In this document: positions 37,493 through 46,010 of the stretch, in pieces
How the letters are laid out: each line of letters begins with the position of its first letter
Numbering within the stretch: the first letter of the stretch is position 1
NCBI RefSeq assembly: GCF_027594865.1
Contig: NZ_CP089391.1
Coordinates: forward strand, 3,998,501-4,062,500
Reading direction: 5' to 3'
Length of the DNA: 64,000 bases
Source: Bradyrhizobium xenonodulans
Lineage (GTDB): Bacteria; Pseudomonadota; Alphaproteobacteria; Rhizobiales; Xanthobacteraceae
The notes under the pieces: model-generated
Told to the model about the DNA's origin: nothing
Database searches by the model: none
What the model saw: only the letters and a program-made list of their open reading frames with translations
Position numbers and translations under genes: made by a program

Positions 37493-38785
37493 ATGAGAGC
37501 GATATTCGGCAGGCTGCATCGCTGGGCGGGACTGCTGACGGCCGGATTCCTGTTCTTCTCCGGCATCACCGGTGCGATCATCTCGTGGGATCACGAGATC
37601 GACGACGTCCTCAACAGCCATTTGTTCGACGTCACCAGCAAGGGCCCGGCGATTCCTTCGATCGAGCTCGCCAAGATGATCGAGCAGCGCGATCCGCGGG
37701 CACGCGTGGTCTATCTCTTCATGACGCCGGAGGAGGGGCACTCGCTGTGGTTTTTCGTGATGCCGCGGATCGATCCTTCGACCGGCAAGCGCTTTGCGAT
37801 GGACTACAATCAGGTTTTCCTCGATCCCAACACCGGCGCAGAGCTCGGCCGGCGTTACTGGGGCGCGGTGTGGCCGGTGACGCGCGAGAACTTCGTCTCG
37901 TTCCTCTACAAGCTGCACTACACGATGCACATCCCGGAATTCTGGGGCAGCGACCGCTGGGGCATGCGCGTGCTCGGCGTCATCGCGATCATCTGGACCA
38001 TCGACTGCTTCGTCGGCTTCTATCTGACGCTGCCGTCGCGACGGCGCGCCAAGGCCGCGCGAGCGCCGCAAGTCACGCGCCAGCTCGAGCGCGGTTTCTG
38101 GGCGCGCTGGGCGCCGGCCTGGACCATCAAGACCTCGGGCAGCGCCTACCGGATCAATTTCGACATCCACCGCGCCTTCAGCCTGTGGACCTGGGGCCTG
38201 CTGTTCGTCATCGCGTTCACGGCGTTCTCGCTGAACCTCTATTTCGAGGTGTTCTCGCCGATGATGAAGATGGTGTCGAATTACACGCCGACGCCCTATG
38301 AGCAGCGGCCCTACCGCGATCTCGACGATCCCATCGAGCCCAAGGTCACCTTCGCCGACATCGCCGCACGCGCGGCCGCCGACGGCAAGGCGCGCGGCTG
38401 GACGATCCCGGTCGGCTCGATCAATTACGGCCCGGCCCACGGCGTCTATGCCGCGGCCTTCTTCCATCCCGGCGACGACCACGGCGCCGGCGGCGTCGGC
38501 CCGGCACAGCTCTATTACGACAGCGAGGACGGTCGTCCGATCGGCGAGCGGCTGCCCTGGGTCGGCACCGCCGCCGATATCTTCGTGCAGGCGCAATTCC
38601 CGCTGCATTCGGGCCGCATCGTCGGGCTGTTCGGCCGCATCCTGATCTCGGTCATGGGGCTGGTGGTGGCTGCGCTCTCGGTGACCGGCGTCGTGATCTG
38701 GTGGCGCAAGCGCCGCGCCCGTGTGCGCGTCCGCGAGACCGCGGCGATGCGCCCGGGCCGGCAGCAGCTCACGCCGGCGGAGTAG
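37493..38785 (+). CDS. PepSY-associated transmembrane protein (siderophore-iron reductase type)
   Basis: Inner membrane protein of 430 residues. It begins GRLHRWAGLLTAGFLFFSGITGAIISW, the standard first helix of the PepSY-TM family with a His at its start, and continues with helices near 150-175, 215-240 and 370-400 and periplasmic PepSY-like domains between. The last helix is followed by a basic tail (WWRKRRARVRVRE). Such genes regularly follow TonB siderophore receptors and are thought to reduce or release siderophore iron in the periplasm. It is likely co-transcribed with the receptor. Confidence 0.88.
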   Translation: MRAIFGRLHRWAGLLTAGFLFFSGITGAIISWDHEIDDVLNSHLFDVTSKGPAIPSIELAKMIEQRDPRARVVYLFMTPEEGHSLWFFVMPRIDPSTGKRFAMDYNQVFLDPNTGAELGRRYWGAVWPVTRENFVSFLYKLHYTMHIPEFWGSDRWGMRVLGVIAIIWTIDCFVGFYLTLPSRRRAKAARAPQVTRQLERGFWARWAPAWTIKTSGSAYRINFDIHRAFSLWTWGLLFVIAFTAFSLNLYFEVFSPMMKMVSNYTPTPYEQRPYRDLDDPIEPKVTFADIAARAAADGKARGWTIPVGSINYGPAHGVYAAAFFHPGDDHGAGGVGPAQLYYDSEDGRPIGERLPWVGTAADIFVQAQFPLHSGRIVGLFGRILISVMGLVVAALSVTGVVIWWRKRRARVRVRETAAMRPGRQQLTPAE

Positions 38786-38789
38786 GGCC

Positions 38790-39689
38790 TCACTCAGCGA
38801 TCGAGAACCGATGTTCCGGAAGGCCCTGTCCGACGCCGTGAATGGCAAGGAGATGACCGGCCTGAGGCTCGACGTGGAGCTGCTGCCGATCCAGGAATTT
38901 CCTGGCCGTCGTCACAAACAGCGTCCTGAGATCGCTTCCCCCGAAGCACAGACAGGTGGGATTGGTCACAGGTAGCGGAATGACCGTGTCGATCTTCCCG
39001 TCAGGCCGATAACGCACCAGCCGACTGCCTGCGAAAAAAGCCGTCCATAGCCCGCCGTCGACGTCGACGCAGGCGCCGTCAGGTCTTTCCTGGGACGCGC
39101 TATAATCCGCAAACACGCGCTTGTTCCGGATCGCGCCGTGATCGAGATCGAACTCGAACATCCAGGTGCAATATCGCCGCGTATCGGTGAAATAGAGCGT
39201 GCGATTGTCGGGCGAGAACGCAATCCCATTCGTCACGATGACGTCGCCGAACAGGCGCATCACCTGACCGTCTCCGGTGACGCGATACAGCGAGCCATTC
39301 GGACGATGCAGCTGATTGTCCATGGTGCCGATCCACAACCGGCCGCGCGCGTCGACGCGGCCGTCGTTGAGGCGGTTATCCAGGCCGCTTTCGACCTCAA
39401 ACATCCGGTTCTGAAGACCGCCGTCGGGAGCGCGACGGGAGAGACGCAGATCCTGCGCGAGCAGATGCGAGCCATCCGCGGTCAGGGCCTGGCTTCCAAG
39501 GAATTGGCAGTCGTAGGAAGATATGGAATGAGCGCCCGTGGCGGGATCGAAGGATTGATGGCGCCTGCCGTCGATGTCGAGCCACCACAGCTTTCGGGAC
39601 CGGTCGCACCACAAGGGGGTTTCGCCAAGAATATCCGCCGCGGCGACCGCGGTCTCGACTCGATGCGCGGGGATCGTATCTCGAGTCAT
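38790..39689 (-). CDS. SMP-30/gluconolactonase family protein
   Basis: Six-bladed beta-propeller hydrolase of 299 residues. Family features are the metal-binding Glu in LGETPLWCDRSRKLWWLDI, NDGRVDARGRLWIGTM, IAFSPDNRTLYFTDT and RPDGACVDVDGGLWTAF (Asp ligand). Members open sugar-acid lactones with Ca2+ or Zn2+. It follows the GntR gene by 54 bases on the same strand, so regulator and lactonase are probably co-transcribed, facing the TRAP operon. A sugar-acid or cyclic hydroxy-acid pathway is suggested. The PepSY gene converges 4 bases away. Confidence 0.9.
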   Translation of the reverse strand: MTRDTIPAHRVETAVAAADILGETPLWCDRSRKLWWLDIDGRRHQSFDPATGAHSISSYDCQFLGSQALTADGSHLLAQDLRLSRRAPDGGLQNRMFEVESGLDNRLNDGRVDARGRLWIGTMDNQLHRPNGSLYRVTGDGQVMRLFGDVIVTNGIAFSPDNRTLYFTDTRRYCTWMFEFDLDHGAIRNKRVFADYSASQERPDGACVDVDGGLWTAFFAGSRLVRYRPDGKIDTVIPLPVTNPTCLCFGGSDLRTLFVTTARKFLDRQQLHVEPQAGHLLAIHGVGQGLPEHRFSIAE

Positions 39690-39743
39690 CCTGGAATTCG
39701 CTTGCGTGTGATCGCTGACGTGAGGCTTTGGCGGGGACGGCGG

Positions 39744-40403
39744 TCAGCTGACCTTCCAGGCGGAAAGGGCATGCGCGACGCAGCCATTGATATGGTCGGT
39801 GAGGACGGTCCTGGCGCGTTTGATGTCCCGCTTGAGTGCGCATTCCAGCAATGCCTTGTGCTGGTTGATCGTCTCCGCGCCGCGATAGCGAAGCGCGTAG
39901 CGGAAGTATTTGTCGAACACGACCGAGTGCGCGTGCATCAACTCGCGGGATCCGCAGCTCGAGATCAGCGCCTGGTGGAACTCGCCGTCGTAGCGCTTGC
40001 GCAGCTCGGGATCGTCGCCCTCGGCGAGGAGGGTGCGTTCGGTGGCCGCGAGCTTGTGATGCGCGGACACCACGCGGCCTTCCCACTCGACATCGCCGGC
40101 ACGGAACGACTCGGCCATCGCATGGTGCTCCAGCAGGATGCGCAGATCGGCGAGCTCCCGCAGGTTCTGGATCGAGACGGGCGCCACCTCGAATCCACGC
40201 TGGCCTTCGGCGACCACGAACCCCTCGGATGCCAGGCGGTTGAGGATCTCGCGCAGCGTGGAGATGCTGACGCCGTAATCTTCCTTCATGGCATCGAGCT
40301 TGAGACGGCCGGACGGCGTGAGCACGCCGAAAATGATGTCGGACCGAATGCGCCGATAGCCGCTGTCGCCCGCCGACAGAGGCCGTTCCTCGAGTGCCGT
40401 CAT
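39744..40403 (-). CDS. GntR family regulator, FCD (FadR) type
   Basis: Transcription factor of 219 residues. The N-terminal winged helix is IRSDIIFGVLTPSGRLKLDAMKEDYGVSISTLREILNRLASEG, and the all-helical FCD ligand domain follows with metal-type ligands (DGEFHQALISSCGS, FRYALRY, HKALLECAL). A longer start at 40487 exists, but ATG 40403 follows AGAAGG and gives a compact protein. Located head-to-head with the TRAP operon and upstream of the SMP-30 gene, it most likely controls both in response to the transported acid. Confidence 0.92.
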   Translation of the reverse strand: MTALEERPLSAGDSGYRRIRSDIIFGVLTPSGRLKLDAMKEDYGVSISTLREILNRLASEGFVVAEGQRGFEVAPVSIQNLRELADLRILLEHHAMAESFRAGDVEWEGRVVSAHHKLAATERTLLAEGDDPELRKRYDGEFHQALISSCGSRELMHAHSVVFDKYFRYALRYRGAETINQHKALLECALKRDIKRARTVLTDHINGCVAHALSAWKVS

Positions 40404-40508
40404 GCCTTCTGATCCCGCTTGTCCGGTTCGTCCGCCCTTGGAGGCGGCCGATCCATCAATGTTGCCAGCACTATAGCAGACTTCCAAAAATGAGATATTG
40501 GAAGTAAT

Positions 40509-40518
40509 ATCATATGAT
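40509..40518. promoter_or_regulatory. AT-rich palindrome ATCATATGAT, candidate GntR operator
   Basis: Perfect 10-base palindrome in the 227-base GntR/TRAP divergent region. The surrounding 40490-40565 is unusually AT-rich for this window and contains two further near-copies of ATCAT/ATGAT, so it is the likely promoter/operator zone for both directions. Confidence 0.4.
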
Positions 40519-40630
40519 TTCTATTTTATCATTTGACGAGGAAATATATGTATGATGTGTAAATAAGCGGAGGGCGCGGAAAGTAATGGCTTAAGCCGTG
40601 GTTCGTGCCCGATCGAACAGGGAGGGAACG

Positions 40631-41647
40631 ATGAGCTTGTTGCTACGGGCGCTGTCCGCGACGGCAATCTGCGTGGCGCTGACGGTCGGCGCATCTGCCG
40701 AGGACATTCAGGAGCGGACGATCAGGTGGGGGCACCTGAACAATACCGATCATCCCGTCAGCTTTGGTGTGAAGAAGTTTGCCGAGATCCTGCTGGCGAA
40801 GAGCGGGGGCAAGATGAAGGTCCGCGAGTTCGCGGCCTCACAGCTCGGCAACGAGTTGCAGCAGCAATCTGCGCTGCGCGGCGGCACGCAGGAGATGCTT
40901 TCAGCCTCGACGACATCGCTCGCAACGGTCGTCCCTGAATTCGGTCTCGTCGATTTCCCGTTCCTCTTCAACACGACCGAGCAGGCCGATGCTCTCGCGA
41001 CGGGCAAATTCGGCACGGCGATGCTCGACACGCTGCCGTCGAAGGGGCTGATCGGTCTCGGATATTGGGGCCTTGGCTTCCGCAACGTCACCAACAGCAC
41101 CCGCCCGATCACCAAGGTCGAGGACTTCAGCGGCCTCAAGCTTCGTGTGATTCCGAATCCGGTCTATCTCGAAAGCTTCAGCGCCTTTAAGGCCAATCCG
41201 GTCCCGATGGCCTTCGGTGAGCTGTATTCGGCACTGGAGACCCGCACCGTCGACGGCCAGGAGAACCCCTACACGGTCATTCTCTCGAACAAATTCTACG
41301 AGGTGCAGAAATACGTTTCCGCCACGAACCACACTTTCACCCTGAACATCATTCTGGTGAGCAAGGCGTTCTGGGACAAGCTGTCGCCGATCGAGCAGCG
41401 CCTGATGCGCGAGGCCTATGACGAAAGCCGGGGCTATCAGAAGGAGCAGACCCGCCTCCAGACGGACAAGGCCCTGGCGGAGTTGCAGGCCAAGGGCATG
41501 CAATACAATGCGATCGCTCCCGAGGAGACCGAGCGCATGCGGAAGGCGGTGCAACCGGTCGTGGACAAGATTTCCGCCAATCTTCGCCCCGAGACGGTGA
41601 AGATCTTCAACGACGAAGTCGCGCGCATCCGCAAGGACGTGAAGTAG
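40631..41647 (+). CDS. TRAP transporter substrate-binding protein (DctP type)
   Basis: Periplasmic binding protein of 338 residues with a signal peptide (residues 1-24, cleavage after ASA). DctP signatures are IRWGHLNNTDHPVSFGVKKFAE, the conserved Arg in LKLRVIPNPVYLESF (binds the ligand carboxylate) and SALETRTVDGQENPY. ATG 40631 follows GGAGGGA. It captures an organic acid for the DctQM permease encoded next. The pairing with dehydroquinase and a lactonase-type gene points to a quinate/shikimate-like or sugar acid; this is inference. Confidence 0.94.
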   Translation: MSLLLRALSATAICVALTVGASAEDIQERTIRWGHLNNTDHPVSFGVKKFAEILLAKSGGKMKVREFAASQLGNELQQQSALRGGTQEMLSASTTSLATVVPEFGLVDFPFLFNTTEQADALATGKFGTAMLDTLPSKGLIGLGYWGLGFRNVTNSTRPITKVEDFSGLKLRVIPNPVYLESFSAFKANPVPMAFGELYSALETRTVDGQENPYTVILSNKFYEVQKYVSATNHTFTLNIILVSKAFWDKLSPIEQRLMREAYDESRGYQKEQTRLQTDKALAELQAKGMQYNAIAPEETERMRKAVQPVVDKISANLRPETVKIFNDEVARIRKDVK

Positions 41648-41720
41648 CGAACGTCTTCGTCACGCAGGCGGCCGAGCCGGGCAATGACCGGCTCACGCCC
41701 TCATTGCCTGGACGTCCCGC

Positions 41721-42230
41721 ATGGCGCGAGCTCTCGACCTCTATTGCACGTTCTTGAAAGCCGTCATTGCCGCGTGTCTCGCGGTCATGGTGGTCCTGGT
41801 CTTCGGCAATGTGGTGCTGCGTTACGGATTCAACTCCGGAATCACGATTTCCGAGGAGCTCTCGCGGTGGCTGCTCGTCTGGCTGACCTTCCTCGGCGCC
41901 ATCGTCGCGCTGCGCGAGCACGCCCATCTCGGGGTCGACTCGCTGGTTCGGATGCTGCCGGCCTCCGGCAAGCGCATCTGCTTCGTCATCAACTATTGCC
42001 TGATGCTGTTTGCCGACTGGTTGCTGCTCTCGGGCAGCTGGCGCCAGACCCTCATCAACGTCGACGACCGCGCGCCGGCCACCGGTCTTTCGATGGCCAT
42101 CTTCTACGCGGTCGGCGTGATCTTCGGCGCGTCAGCCGCAATTATCCTTCTCCACGACCTGTACCGGGTCATCAGCGGGCGGGCGCGGGAGGAGGACATG
42201 GTGGCAGTCCGGGAATCGGAGGAGCCGTAA
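41721..42230 (+). CDS. TRAP transporter small permease (DctQ type)
   Basis: Membrane protein of 169 residues with four helices (about 15-38, 52-70, 90-112 and 130-152) and the DctQ hallmark SEELSRWLLVWLTFLGAIVAL followed by REHAHLGVD. It links the binding protein to the large permease. The 73-base gap to the binding protein gene and 49-base gap to the large subunit are consistent with one operon. Confidence 0.92.
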   Translation: MARALDLYCTFLKAVIAACLAVMVVLVFGNVVLRYGFNSGITISEELSRWLLVWLTFLGAIVALREHAHLGVDSLVRMLPASGKRICFVINYCLMLFADWLLLSGSWRQTLINVDDRAPATGLSMAIFYAVGVIFGASAAIILLHDLYRVISGRAREEDMVAVRESEEP

Positions 42231-42279
42231 TGTCCTCCATCGCGGCTGCTCATCCCCTTCGCATCACGAGGATCACGGC

Positions 42280-43560
42280 ATGACGATCGCCGTTTTCACC
42301 TTCTCGCTGCTCGGCGCCATGGCGCTGGGGATGCCGATCGCCTTTGCGCTCCTTATCTGCGGCGTCGCCCTGATGAGCACGATCGACATGTTCGATGCCC
42401 AGATCGTGGCGCAAAACGTCATCAACGGCGCGGACAGCTTTCCGCTGATGGCCATTCCCTTCTTCATGCTCGCAGGCGAAGTCATGAACAAGGGCGGTCT
42501 GGCGAAGCGTATCGTCAATGTCGCGCTCGTTGCCGTCGGACATGTCCGCGGTGGGCTTGGCTACGTTACGATCCTCGCGTCCTGCATTCTGGCATCGCTT
42601 TCCGGCTCGGCCGCAGCCGATGCGGCAGCGCTTGCGGCCCTGCTGGTGCCGATGATGGTGGCGGCCGGCCACAAGAAGTCCTACGCGGCCGGCCTGGTGG
42701 CGGCCGGCGGCATCATCGCCCCCGTAATTCCGCCCAGCATCGGGTTCGTGATCTTCGGCGTCGCCGCGGGCGTCTCGATCTCGAAGCTGTTTCTGGCGGG
42801 CATCGTGCCCGGGCTTTTGCTCGGGGCAGGGCTCTGCCTGGCCTGGGCGTGGGTGGTGCGCCAGGAGAACCTGACGCCGCCGCCGCGGGCATCCATCTCC
42901 GAGATCGTGAGGGCCGTCGTCGACGGGTTCTGGGCGCTGATGATGCCGGTCATCATCGTGGTCGGCCTGCGTTTCGGCATCTTCACGCCGACGGAAGCCG
43001 CGGTGGTGGTCGCCGTCTATTCGCTGTTCGTGGCGACATGCATCTATCGCGAGCTCGAGCTGTCGCAGCTCTACGAGGTATTCGTCTCCTCCGCGGTGAC
43101 GACAAGCATCGTGATGTTCCTGGTGGCGGCAGCGCTGGTCTCATCCTGGCTGATTACGGTTTCGGAGATTTCGGCGCAGGTCGTCCAGCTGCTGAAACCC
43201 TTCATGGGCAACAACACGCTGCTGATGCTCGCGATCATGTTCGTGGTGGTGATTGTCGGAACTGCACTCGACATGACGCCGACGATCCTCATCCTCACGC
43301 CGATATTGATGCCGATCGTCAAGGCGGCCGGAATCGATCCCGTCTATTTCGGCGTTCTCTTCATCATCAACAATTCCATCGGCCTGATCACGCCACCCGT
43401 CGGGATCGTGCTCAATGTCGTCTGTGGCGTCTCCAGGATCAGCATGGAGGACATCATCAAGGGCGTCTGGCCTTTCATGATCGCACAACTGATCGTCCTG
43501 TTCGCGATGGTATTGTTCCCGGGACTGGTGACGATCCCGGCCAAATGGTTTGGCGGCTAG
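42280..43560 (+). CDS. TRAP transporter large permease (DctM type)
   Basis: Membrane protein of 426 residues with about 12 helices that carries out Na+-coupled transport. Characteristic blocks are LASLSGSAAADAAALAALLVP, GGIIAPVIPPSIGFVIFG and, in the second half, ALDMTPTILILTPILMPI and IGLITPPVGIVLNV. The length is normal. The dehydroquinase gene begins 30 bases after the stop, so the transporter and that enzyme are probably made together. Confidence 0.94.
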   Translation: MTIAVFTFSLLGAMALGMPIAFALLICGVALMSTIDMFDAQIVAQNVINGADSFPLMAIPFFMLAGEVMNKGGLAKRIVNVALVAVGHVRGGLGYVTILASCILASLSGSAAADAAALAALLVPMMVAAGHKKSYAAGLVAAGGIIAPVIPPSIGFVIFGVAAGVSISKLFLAGIVPGLLLGAGLCLAWAWVVRQENLTPPPRASISEIVRAVVDGFWALMMPVIIVVGLRFGIFTPTEAAVVVAVYSLFVATCIYRELELSQLYEVFVSSAVTTSIVMFLVAAALVSSWLITVSEISAQVVQLLKPFMGNNTLLMLAIMFVVVIVGTALDMTPTILILTPILMPIVKAAGIDPVYFGVLFIINNSIGLITPPVGIVLNVVCGVSRISMEDIIKGVWPFMIAQLIVLFAMVLFPGLVTIPAKWFGG

Positions 43561-43590
43561 TCGCGCAGCGTTGGCAAAGGAGAGGCGAAA

Positions 43591-44085
43591 ATGGCCGCGA
43601 ACATCATGATCCTCAACGGACCCAATCTCAATTTTCTCGGGATCAGGGAGCCGCACATCTACGGCCGGACGACGCTGAAGGAGATCGAGGCGAGCTGCCA
43701 GGCCTTGGCCGATCAGCTTGGCATCTCGATCTCGTTCCATCAGTCCAACATGGAGGGTGAGCTCGTCAACCTGATCCAGTCCGCCCATGGCAGCGCGGAT
43801 GCGATCATCATGAATCCGGCGGCCTATTCCTTCACCTCCATCGCGCTGATCGATGCGCTGAAGATCTTCGAGGGCGTCAAGATCGAGGTGCACATCTCGA
43901 ACATCCACGCGCGCGACGAGCTGCACCGCCACTCGATCACGTCGAGTGCCTGCACGGCCGTCATTTGCGGCCTGGGTCCGTATGGCTATCTCGCCGCGAT
44001 CCTGGCGGCCGTTCAGCGGCTCGGACAAATGCCTGAAACGATCCCGCCGGCTCTTCACGGGCTTGCGGCCGCCGGCAAAACGTAA
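43591..44085 (+). CDS. aroQ: Type II 3-dehydroquinate dehydratase
   Basis: Dodecameric-type dehydroquinase of 164 residues. Key residues are present: Asn12 (LNGPNLNFLG), Arg19 and Tyr24 of the flexible lid (REPHIYG), Asn75 (IIMNPAAYS), and catalytic His101 (VHISNIHARDE). It interconverts 3-dehydroquinate and 3-dehydroshikimate, serving aromatic amino acid synthesis or, in reverse context, quinate catabolism. Being in a TRAP/GntR/SMP-30 cluster and not with housekeeping genes, it looks like the catabolic copy (QuiB/QutE-like role). GAGG ribosome binding signal precedes ATG 43591. Confidence 0.95.
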   Translation: MAANIMILNGPNLNFLGIREPHIYGRTTLKEIEASCQALADQLGISISFHQSNMEGELVNLIQSAHGSADAIIMNPAAYSFTSIALIDALKIFEGVKIEVHISNIHARDELHRHSITSSACTAVICGLGPYGYLAAILAAVQRLGQMPETIPPALHGLAAAGKT

Positions 44086-44099
44086 GCAGGGAGGGCGCC

Positions 44100-44780
44100 A
44101 TGCGCGGCACAGGATTTCTCGCCATCTGGAGCGACGTCGAGGCTCACGACCTGACCGACTACCGGCACTGGCTGACGCGCGAGCACACGATGGAGCGCGT
44201 GACGACCAGGGGTTTTCTTGCATCGCGGGTCTTCCGCGCGGCGAGGGACGACCTCGACCGGTTCTTTATCCTGTACGAGCTGGAAGCGCCCGAGGTTCTG
44301 GATGGCGAGGCCTATCTGGCGCGCCTCAACGCACCGACGCCGTGGTCGCAGCGCATCATGCCAAAGCTCGGCAACTTCATGCGGGGCGGGGGCGCTATGG
44401 TTGCGCGTGCGGGGCGGGGCGAGGGGGCCACGATCGTGGCGCTGCGCATCGAGAAGTTGCCCGCAGCCCCCATGAAATTTGCCCAGGCGCTCGCTACGTG
44501 CGACGGCGTCGCCGCCGTGCAGGTCGGGGCGACCGACGAGGTGCGGACGTCGGTGCGGACTGCTGAAAAGGGCATGCGGAGCAGCGAGGGCTTCTTCGCT
44601 GGGCTTTTGTTGATCGAGGCGCTCGACGAGGCCTCCTTGCAGGGCGCACTGAAGCAGGCACGCGCGATCGCCCCTGACGTCCTGAACCGGGCGAGCGAGG
44701 CGGAAGTCTATCAGTGGATGTTTGCGCTGGACGCCCGCATCGCCGATTCTTCGGGCTGCGACTCTGCCCCCAAATGCTAA
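44100..44780 (+). CDS. Uncharacterised protein, possibly two ferredoxin-like (dimeric alpha/beta barrel) halves
   Basis: Protein of 226 residues with no signal peptide or membrane segment. I do not recognise a characterised family. The first half (GFLAIWSDVEAHDLTDYRHWLTREHTMERV..., then RFFILYELEAPEVL) reads like a dimeric alpha/beta barrel unit of the kind found in small monooxygenase-like proteins, and the second half (ATIVALRIEKLP..., GLLLIEALDEASL) could be another. It starts 15 bases after aroQ with GGGAGG upstream and so is the last gene of the TRAP-aroQ operon. A role in the same catabolic route is inferred only from position. Confidence 0.75.
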   Translation: MRGTGFLAIWSDVEAHDLTDYRHWLTREHTMERVTTRGFLASRVFRAARDDLDRFFILYELEAPEVLDGEAYLARLNAPTPWSQRIMPKLGNFMRGGGAMVARAGRGEGATIVALRIEKLPAAPMKFAQALATCDGVAAVQVGATDEVRTSVRTAEKGMRSSEGFFAGLLLIEALDEASLQGALKQARAIAPDVLNRASEAEVYQWMFALDARIADSSGCDSAPKC

Positions 44781-44846
44781 GTAAGCTGTCGGTAGAAGGA
44801 GCCAGCCTCGCGGCATGAACCTTCGCGCCCGGCCCCGGCACAAAGA

Positions 44847-44863
44847 CTGGAGGTCGCCTCCAG
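44847..44863 (+). terminator. Hairpin CTGGAGG-TCG-CCTCCAG
   Basis: Perfect 7-base stem with a 3-base loop between the uncharacterised gene and the secreted-protein gene, 17 bases before the latter's ATG. It may end the TRAP operon or act in the leader of the next gene. Confidence 0.45.
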
Positions 44864-44879
44864 CCTTCCGGACATTGCA

Positions 44880-45695
44880 ATGAGATCGCTTGCCTTGCTC
44901 TGCCTGCTCGCCTTGGCCACGCCCGCGCATGCGGCCGGTCCCGAGCAGCATTATCTCGACCTGCGCGATCGCTCGATCGCAAAGTTCTCGAAGGCCAAGG
45001 AGAACGACGAGATCTACAAGCAGCACGATGCCGCCTTGAAAGAGCTGGCCGACGTGCTGCGTGGTTTGGTGGGATCTGTTACGATCAAGGGGCTGCCGGC
45101 AGAGGGCAGGTCGAACGCCGATACGCTGTTCAAGAACGACATCGGCTTCGGCCATCTCGACGGGCTCAGCTTTGCCTCGGAAGGTTACAAGACGCAAGCG
45201 GTGGTGACCACGACTGCGCTGCTCAAGCACTGGCTGGGCGAGCACCGCGCCGACGGCATGCCGCAGGAGATCGGCGCCGCGCTCAAGTCGGATCGCTTCT
45301 ACTATCACGCGATCCAGGACGCCGCCTTCGCCATCTACGCGGAACTGCCGATCACCAGGCCCGCGACGGTCAGCGCCGCAGCCGCCGTGCTCGGCGTCCG
45401 CGGCAATGGCGGCCTCAAGGGACCGCCGCATGAGATCGACGTGGTCGCGATCCAGGGCGACAAGGTCTTCTTCATCGCGACATCGGACGCCGCGAAGACG
45501 GGCGAGATTCCGGCCTGCGAAAAAGTCTGGAAGCAGATGATGGCCAGGAAGAGCCTGCAGGACGCCATGGCCAGGGAAGACCATGCGATGGACGCCTACA
45601 CGAAATGCTTCGCCAAGGAAGCGCCGGGGCAGGAGTGGTATGCGGCGGCGGTGAAGAAGGCGCAGAGCCAGCTGGAGCTGTTGCCGCTGCGCTAG
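44880..45695 (+). CDS. Secreted protein of unknown function
   Basis: Protein of 271 residues with a clear signal peptide (MRSLALLCLLALATPAHA, cleaved after AHA). The mature protein is mixed alpha/beta with a helical N-terminus rich in Lys/Asp (SIAKFSKAKENDEIYKQHDA) and a C-terminus AAVKKAQSQLELLPLR. One Cys pair (IPACEKVW, YTKCFAKE) could form a disulfide. I recognise no family. Its last 187 bases are repeated in decayed form at 53388-53550, flanking the segment that holds the cyclase-like and DyP-P450 genes. Confidence 0.8.
   Translation: MRSLALLCLLALATPAHAAGPEQHYLDLRDRSIAKFSKAKENDEIYKQHDAALKELADVLRGLVGSVTIKGLPAEGRSNADTLFKNDIGFGHLDGLSFASEGYKTQAVVTTTALLKHWLGEHRADGMPQEIGAALKSDRFYYHAIQDAAFAIYAELPITRPATVSAAAAVLGVRGNGGLKGPPHEIDVVAIQGDKVFFIATSDAAKTGEIPACEKVWKQMMARKSLQDAMAREDHAMDAYTKCFAKEAPGQEWYAAAVKKAQSQLELLPLR
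45509..45695 (+). repeat. Direct repeat copy A (3' end of the secreted-protein gene)
   Basis: This stretch recurs at 53388-53550 in the same orientation with about seven substitutions and 24 deleted bases in three gaps. Copy A is the intact gene end, including the TAG. The two copies bound the 45.7-53.4 kb segment. Confidence 0.85.
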
Positions 45696-46010
45696 GACCG
45701 CAGGGCGCGCCGACGACTGCCCTTGGGCACTCGCGTTGCCGGATGGCCGGCCCGGCCGGGCTTTCGCACCTGCACCACCCTGGCGCGCTGTCCATCAAGG
45801 GAAATGACTCAGGTTTTTGAATAGGTTAGATTTTGGCCGGGGCGGCCGGGCCGAACGCCATGTTCGGCGAATGCGACGCGCGAGCTTTCACCTTGTGCTC
45901 AGCAAGCGTAGGCGGGATACTGTGAATATGTGTGATGCCTTGCGGCATCCGGTCTGGCACCAGCTGGGGACCGCGCTTGCTGTTCGGCAACGAGTTGGCT
46001 GCAACCGACG
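45696..46010. other. Left-end intergenic region of the inserted-looking segment
   Basis: About 315 bases without a supported gene. It contains two TGTGA repeats (45921 and 45931) and a hairpin GATGCC-TTGC-GGCATC (45934-45949) some 65-75 bases before the cyclase-like gene. A 65-codon TTG-start frame here has no family resemblance. No integrase or transposase remnant was seen. Confidence 0.5.
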
